60,000 nucleotides of DNA from Takakia lepidozioides (Eukaryota > Streptophyta > Takakiopsida > Takakiales > Takakiaceae). Within the stretch, counting starts at the first letter, position 1, and each line of letters starts with the position of its first letter. The DNA lies in NCBI GenBank assembly GCA_030704615.1, contig CM060732.1, positions 51,691,053 through 51,751,052 of the forward strand. The letters are read 5' to 3'. The notes beneath the pieces are model-generated. The model was not told the origin of the DNA, made no database searches, and saw only the letters and a list, made by a program, of their open reading frames with translations. A program made the translations under genes and the position numbers. This document shows positions 55,111 to 60,000 of the stretch, one piece after another.

Positions 55111-55520
55111 TGTAGTCGTTGTGCTATTGAAGAATGTGTCCCCCCTTCCCCTAGCATTTGATCATAGGTCTCCAAAGCCTCCATACCATGTCCCTGCTGT
55201 GCATACCCTGCAAGCATCGCGTTCCATGACACCGCATTTGGTTCAGCCATAGTGTTGAAAACTCCCTTTGCATCCTTAATGCACCCACATTTGGCATAGA
55301 CGTCCACCAGGGGAGTGTTCAGGATGACATCTGGTACAATTCCAGCTTTGACGATGTCACCATGGACCTCTTTCCCCTTTTCCAGAGGTCCCAGGCTTGC
55401 ACACGCATTGCAAACATGCGGAAGCGTGATATGGTTGGGCTTCACCCCTTTGCGCAACATTTGCTCATAGGTAGCCAAAGCATTCCTACCACACCCATGT
55501 TTGGTAAATCTTGCCAACAT
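55111..55520 (-). pseudogene. PPR array fragment (about 4 motifs) joined to a PDF end
   Basis: One frame on the minus strand encodes FTKHGCGRNALATYEQMLRK, GVKPNHITLPHVCNACASLG, EKGKEVHGDIVKAGIVPDVI, LVDVYAKCGCIKDAKGVFNT and NAVSWNAMLAGYAQQGHGME, a typical P-L-S succession. After LGEGG the DNA goes straight into PDF-motif sequence (KWVDGQLET in the other frame). It was cut from a larger RNA-binding PPR gene. Confidence 0.8.
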
Positions 55521-55526
55521 TATATT

Positions 55527-55907
55527 CTACATGATCAAAGATTGTTGAGGCATTTTGTAGAAATCTTGGCGAGCATCTATGATGCTCCCGCACTTAACAT
55601 ACATGTTGACAAGGGTGTTGAGTAAAAAAAACATTTGGCATGAATCCACTTTGGATAATGTGAGTGTGCACCTGATTCCAGCTTCCAGACCTAGAGCCTT
55701 TGTCAGTCTGCCTGCCTCACAAAGCATCTTCACATGCCCCACAGAAAAGGCATTGTGGACTCCCTCTCTTGATCCTCTTTCAGAAGCTGCGGTCATGGTT
55801 GGGGACGTGCCTGATTTTATCAACTGTGCCGCTGCAGCTATTGCCTTTAGTTGACCATCTACCCATTTAGGTTTCTTGTAGCTATTGATCCACATGGAAT
55901 CATACAT
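55527..55907 (-). pseudogene. PDF motif fused in frame to a PPR protein start
   Basis: A single 126-codon frame starts with the end of a PDF motif (MYDSMWINSYKKPKWVDGQL) and continues KAIAAAAQLIKSG. A linker follows (SERGSREGVHNAFSVGHVKM), then PPR sequence LCEAGRLTKALGLE and TLVNMYVKCGSIIDARQDFY. The middle of the first PPR appears deleted. The same linker precedes PPR sequence at 56.2 and 59.45 kb. I infer an ancestral gene joining an OSB-type ssDNA-binding module to PPR repeats. Confidence 0.65.
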
Positions 55908-56281
55908 GTTGACAAGGGTGTTGAGTAGAAAAATATTTGGCGTGCACTTTGGATAATATGAGTGTGCACCTGCTTTCTAGCTTCACTTGGCTTTTCATCT
56001 TGATGCACTTATGCAAGAGATAGACATACGTATCTGAATCTGCTGAAATGCCTCCTTGGTTTAAAGTCAGTAGAGCCTCTTTCAGTCTGCCTACCTCACA
56101 AAGCATCTTCACATTCCCATAAGTGCCAGAAGAGGCATTGTGGACTCCCTCTCTTGATCCTCTTCCAGAAGTTGTGGTCATGGTTGAGGTGCCTGACTTT
56201 ATCAACTGTGCCACTACAGCTGCTACCTTTGGCGATGCAACCATGCACCTCTTTGCATCTGGTAATCTGACAAACATTCAC
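55900..56281 (-). pseudogene. PPR protein N-terminal fragment with OSB-type linker
   Basis: Minus-strand frame with AAVVAQLIKSG, GRGSREGVHNASSGTYGNVK, MLCEVGRLKEALLTLNQGGI and SADSDTYVYLLHKCIKMKSQ, then a broken VHAK...STQHPCQHV. It repeats the organisation of 55527-55907 but keeps the first PPR. Confidence 0.75.
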
Positions 56282-56285
56282 CTTG

Positions 56286-58530
56286 CTACAATTCCAGCTC
56301 TGAAGATGTCGCCATGTGGACCTCTTTCCCCTTTTCCAAAGGTGCCAAGGCAGTGTTCAGATTGACATTTGGTACAATTCCAGCTTTGATGATATCCCCA
56401 TGCACCTCTTTGCCTTTCTCCAGGCCGGCTACTAGGCTTGCACAAGCATTGCAAATGCACACAAACATGATGTGCTTCCATTGCTTATAGGTCTCCAAAG
56501 CCTCCATTCCACATCCCTACTGTGCATACCCTGCAAGCACATCATATCGCACTCCACGACACCACATGTCATTCAGCCATAGTGTCGAACACTCCCTTTG
56601 CATCCTAGATGCACCCACATGCTACAAACATGTTCACTAGGGTATTGTTTAGAATGTCATCTAGTACAATTCCAGCTCTGAAGATGTCACCATGCACATC
56701 TTTCCCCATTTCCAAAGCTGCCAGGGCAGTGTTCAGATTGACATTTGGCACAATTCTAGCTTTGATGATATCCCCGTGCACCTCTTGCCCTTCTCCAGGC
56801 CTGCCAGGCTTGCACAAGCATTGCAAATGCACACAAACATGATGTGCTTCCCCCATCATTTGCTCATAGGTCTCCAAAGCCTCCATCCCACGTCCCAGCC
56901 GTGCATACCATGCAAGCATCGCACTGCACGACACCACATCTCGTTCAGCCATAGTGTCGAACACTCCCTTTGCATCCTAGATGCATCCACATTTTGCAAA
57001 CATGTTCACCAGGGTATTGTTCATAATGACATCTGGTACAATTCCAGCTCTGAAGATGTCGCCATGGACCTCTTTCCCCTTTCCAAAAGCTGCTAGGGCA
57101 GTGTTTAGATTGACATTTGGCACAATTCCAACTTTGATGATATCCCCATGCACCTCTTGCCCTTCTCTAGGGCTGTCAGGCTTGCACAAGCATTGCAAAT
57201 GCACACAAACATGATGTGCTTCCCCCATCCTTTGCTCATAGGTCTCCAAAGCCTCCATCCCACATCCCTGCCATGCATACCTTGCAAGCATCGCACTCCA
57301 CGACACCACATCTCGTTCAGCCATAATGTCGAACACTCCCTTTGCATCCTAGATCCTAGATCCCTTTGCACCCACATTTTGCAAACATGTCCACCAGGGT
57401 ATGGTTCAGAATGACACTTGGTACAATTCCAGCTCTGAAGATGTCGCCATGGACCTCTTTCCCCTTTTCCAGAGCTGCCAGGGCAGTGTTCATAATGACA
57501 TTTGGTACATTCCAGCTTTGATGATACCCCATGCACCGCTTTGCCCTTGTCTAGGGCTCAATGCACCCACATTTTGCATACATGTCCACCAGGGTATGGT
57601 TCAGAATGACATTTGGTACAATTCCAGCTCTGAAGATTTCGCCATGGACCTCTTTCCTCTTTTTCCAAAGCTGCTAGGGTAGTGTTCATAATGACATTTG
57701 GTACAGCTTTGATGATACCCCATGCACCTCTTTGCCCTCGTCTAGGCTCGATGCACCCACATTTCACATACATGTCCACCAGGGTATGGTTCAGACTGAC
57801 ATTTGGTACAATTCCAGCTCTGAAGATGTCGCCATGGACCTCTTTCCCCTTTTTGAGAGCTGCGAGGGCAGTGTTCAGAATGACATTTGGCACAATTCCA
57901 GCTTTGATGATATCCCCATGCACCTCTTTGCCCTTGTCTAGGGCTGCCAGGCTTGCAAAAGCATTGCAAATGCACACAAACACGATGTGCTTCCCCCATC
58001 CTTTGCTCATAGGTCTCCAAAGCCTCCATCCCACGTCCCTGCTGTGCATACCTTGCAAGCATCGCGCTCCACGACACCACATCTCGTTCAGCCGTAGTGT
58101 CGAACACTCCCTTTGCATCCTAGATCCTAGATCCCTTTGCACCCACATTTTGCAAACATGTCCACCAGGGTATGGTTCAGAATGACACTTGGTACAATTC
58201 CAGCTCTGAAGATGTCGCCATGGACCTCTTTCCCCTTTTCCAGAGCTGCCACGGCGGTGTTCATAATGACATTTGGTACATTCCAGCTCTGATGATACCC
58301 CATTCACCGCTTTGCCCTTGTCCAGGGCTCAATGCACCCACATTTTGCATACATGACCACCAGGGTATGGTTCAGAATGACATTTGGTACAATTCCAACT
58401 CTGAAGATGTCGCCATGGACCTCTTTCCCCTTTTTCCAGAGCTGCCAGGGCAGTGTTCATAATGACATTTGGTACAATTCCAGCTTTGATGATACCCCAT
58501 GCACCCTTTGCCCTCGTCTAGGCTCGATGC
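56286..58530 (-). pseudogene. Amplified PPR array, degenerate
   Basis: Minus-strand units of two sizes. Units of about 360 bp encode AERDVVSWSAMLARYAQQGR, GMEALETYEQ, a frame-shifted CNACASL stretch, GKEVHGDIIKAGIVPNV and GKEVHGDIFRAGIVPDVI with NTLVNMFAKCGCI; they lie at about 56.6-56.97, 56.97-57.34 and 57.74-58.11 kb. Shorter units of about 190 bp keep only the GKEVHGDI...DMYVKCG part, at about 57.36-57.55, 57.56-57.74, 58.13-58.33 and 58.34-58.53 kb. Units are nearly identical, so amplification is recent. Frames shift at most joins, so no long PPR protein can be read. Plus-strand ORFs here (up to 277 codons) are antisense shadows. Confidence 0.8.
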
Positions 58531-59216
58531 CACCCACATTTCGCATACATGTCCACCAGGGTATGGTTCAGACTGACATTTGGTACAATTCCAGCTTTGA
58601 AGATGTCGCCATGGACCTCTTTCCCCTTTTTGAGAGCTGCGAGGGCAGTGTTCAGAATGACATTTGGTACAATTACAGCTTTGATGATATCCCCATGCAC
58701 CTCTTTGCCCTTGTCCAGGGCTGCCAGGCTTGCACAAGCATTGCAAATGCACACAAAGTGGTCGGGCTTCACCCCCTCCCCCATCATTGGATCATAGGTC
58801 TCCAAAGCTTCCATCCCACGTCCGTGTTGTGCATACCCTGCAAGCATCGCACTCCACAACACCACATCTCGTTCAGCCATAGTGTCGAAAACTCCCTTTG
58901 CATCCTCAATGCATCCACATTTGGCATACATGTCCAGGTCACGGCAGTGATCAGAATGACATCTGATGCAATTCCAGCTTTGGCCGATGTCACCATGGAC
59001 CTTGTTCCCCTTTTCCAGGCTTGCACACGCATTACATACAAACGCGATGTGGTTGGGCTTCACCCCTTCACGCATCATTTGCTCACAGGTCTCCAAAGCA
59101 TTCGTACCACGCCCATGCTTAGTAATCCTACCAACATTATATTCCACGTGATCAAAGATCGTTGAGGCATTATGTGTTGAACACTTGATGATCATCCATG
59201 ATGCTCCCCTTAACAT
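58531..59216 (-). pseudogene. PPR protein fragment, longest open stretch
   Basis: A 232-codon minus-strand frame (58518-59216) with about six PPR motifs: GRGTNALETCEQMMREGVKP, CNACASLEKGNKVHGDI, LDMYAKCGCIEDAKGVFDT, ERDVVLWSAMLAGYAQHGRG, DKGKEVHGDIIKAVIVPNVI, KKGKEVHGDIFKAGIVPNVS, HTLVDMYAKCG. No E or DYW extension is present. It ends in the amplified array. Confidence 0.8.
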
Positions 59217-59500
59217 ACATGTTGATAAGGTTGTTGAGTAGAAAAACGTTCAGCGTGAATCCACTTTGGACAATGTGAGTGTGCACTTGCTTTCCAACTT
59301 CTAGGCCTTTCATCTTGATGCACACATACGTATCTACATCTGCTGAAATGCCTCTTTGGTTTAAAGTTTGTAGAGCTTCTTTCAGTATGCCTGCCTCATA
59401 AAGTATTTTCACATGCCCATAAATGCCATAAGAGGCATTGGGACTCCCTTGTGGACTCCCACTCTTGATCCTCTTCCAGAAGCGAAATTAGGAGGCAACT
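59217..59500 (-). pseudogene. PPR N-terminal fragment with the GRGSR linker
   Basis: Minus strand: FASGRGSRVGVHKGVPMPLM (about 59495-59435), then in the next frame KILYEAGILKEALQTLNQRG, ISADVDTYVCIKMKGLEVGK, QVHTHIVQSGFTLNVFLLNN and LINMYVKGSIMDDHQVFNT. A frameshift lies near 59415. It is the upstream continuation of 58531-59216. Confidence 0.75.
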
Positions 59501-59514
59501 CACAATGCGACCAC

Positions 59515-60000
59515 TCACTCGTAAACCGGGGGCTCCTCGGCCTCGATCCCAACTTGTTCATCCCCCTGCTCCTTCTCGGATTTTTCCTCATCCTCCGAGG
59601 ATGCCTCTTCCTCTTTTGGCAGACGTTCAGCCACTGCAAGTTCCGAGTTGTGGAGGGCAGTATCTGGCTCGAAGGCGAACACATGCCTGTCGGACAACGT
59701 CCCTGCCCACATTGAAGCACCTGAGGAACAAAGCGGGCGGTTAATAGCTTGTGGCATGCAATTGCAATCGGGCCAGGGGACAAACTGAGCACGTGAAGGC
59801 TTACCCGTGCCGCATGTGAGGTCAAGAATCCGCCCTTGGACATCCGAGCACGTCTCCTGTCTTTGTGTCCTTTGGCATACTGGAGTGGGGCACATAGTTG
59901 TAGAGGACATCGTAGGTAACAGGGTCCACAACGGCATCAACAAGACGACCGTTGTTGCGAAATTTGAACGTAGACCCTCTCTTCACAAAGCAATATGCCT
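59515..60000 (-). CDS. Second amino-methyltransferase of the same family, 3' end (partial)
   Basis: The minus strand enters from beyond the window with FVKRGSTFKFRNNGRLVDAV, VDPVTYDVLYNYVPHSSMPK and DTKTGDVLGCPRADS. In the next frame it continues to VQGRILDLTCGTG, motif I (about 59840-59805). A GTAAGC donor follows at once and an acceptor ...CTGAG/CTCAG precedes GASMWAGTLSDRHVFAFEPD (about 59720-59660). An acidic tail follows (EEEASSEDEEKSEKEQGDEQ) and a stop near 59517. The intron lies at exactly the same place, between the two glycines of motif I, as in the gene at 34.3-39.4 kb, and both proteins end in an acidic tail. The change of frame near 59880 may be a further intron or an indel. It lies about 20 bp from a PPR fragment. 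Confidence 0.65.

Noticed and set aside
57148-59165. Long plus-strand ORFs (up to 277 codons) across the PPR array
   Set aside because: They are antisense to clear PPR repeats on the minus strand and have no domain of their own.

Overview
The window looks like nuclear DNA of a land plant, most likely a seed-free lineage such as a fern, lycophyte or bryophyte. The grounds are intron-containing plant families (PLATZ, organellar ssDNA-binding PDF-motif proteins, large PLS-type PPR arrays, ribosomal protein eS1), plant-type Ty3/gypsy elements including a chromodomain element, MULE transposases and a tRNA-derived SINE. The species cannot be fixed from sequence alone. Almost everything recognisable is a transposon, a broken gene copy or a tandem array. 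The best non-transposon gene candidates are an unrecognised 486-codon terminal exon (65-1525) and a PLATZ gene (about 11.1-12.2 kb, -).

Layout. 0-7 kb: terminal exon, two LINE tails (-), a GC-rich transposon-end-like block (4888-5080) and a cluster of inverted repeats (5.57-6.13 kb). 7.9-10.2 kb: a MULE transposase pseudogene (-) split by a solo LTR. 11-14.6 kb: PLATZ, a SINE with a perfect 15-bp target duplication, a 32-bp minisatellite. 15.9-21.1 kb: PPR and PDF-motif fragments, then an eS1 (RPS3a) pseudogene whose exon is repeated three more times. 21.4-28.3 kb: LTR remnant, broken gag (+), a second MULE transposase (-), a 96-bp satellite and an LTR. 29.2-30.04 kb: 3' end of a chromovirus (-), cut by the LTR of another Ty3/gypsy element (30.045-30.933 kb, +) with primer-binding site, small leader ORFs and gag (to 33.2 kb).

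33.2-52.2 kb is the most interesting part. The plus-strand element resumes at 47.7 kb with RT-RNase H-integrase and ends with an extra ORF downstream of pol (50.6-52.1 kb). Between gag and pol lies an inverted copy of that extra ORF (minus strand, 45.97 to 33.2 kb). It is split by a 10.84-kb DNA transposon (33524-44366) with diverged GC-rich inverted ends and an exact target duplication of up to 11 bp. This transposon carries a MULE transposase with a GCM/WRKY-like zinc finger (+) and, on the other strand, a spliced gene for a beta-class amino-methyltransferase (N6_N4_Mtase fold). Its introns and flanks hold two families of short palindromes whose arms vary in step.

53-59.5 kb: fragments of PDF-motif and PPR genes (-), with PDF motifs running directly into PPR linkers, and a strongly amplified PPR array. 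59.5-60 kb: the 3' end of a second methyltransferase of the same family, with the same intron position, running off the window.

Many coding copies carry single-base frameshifts and nonsense codons. At least two nonsense codons are clear C-to-T changes, as expected for silenced methylated transposons. Some frameshifts lie in homopolymers and could instead be assembly errors.
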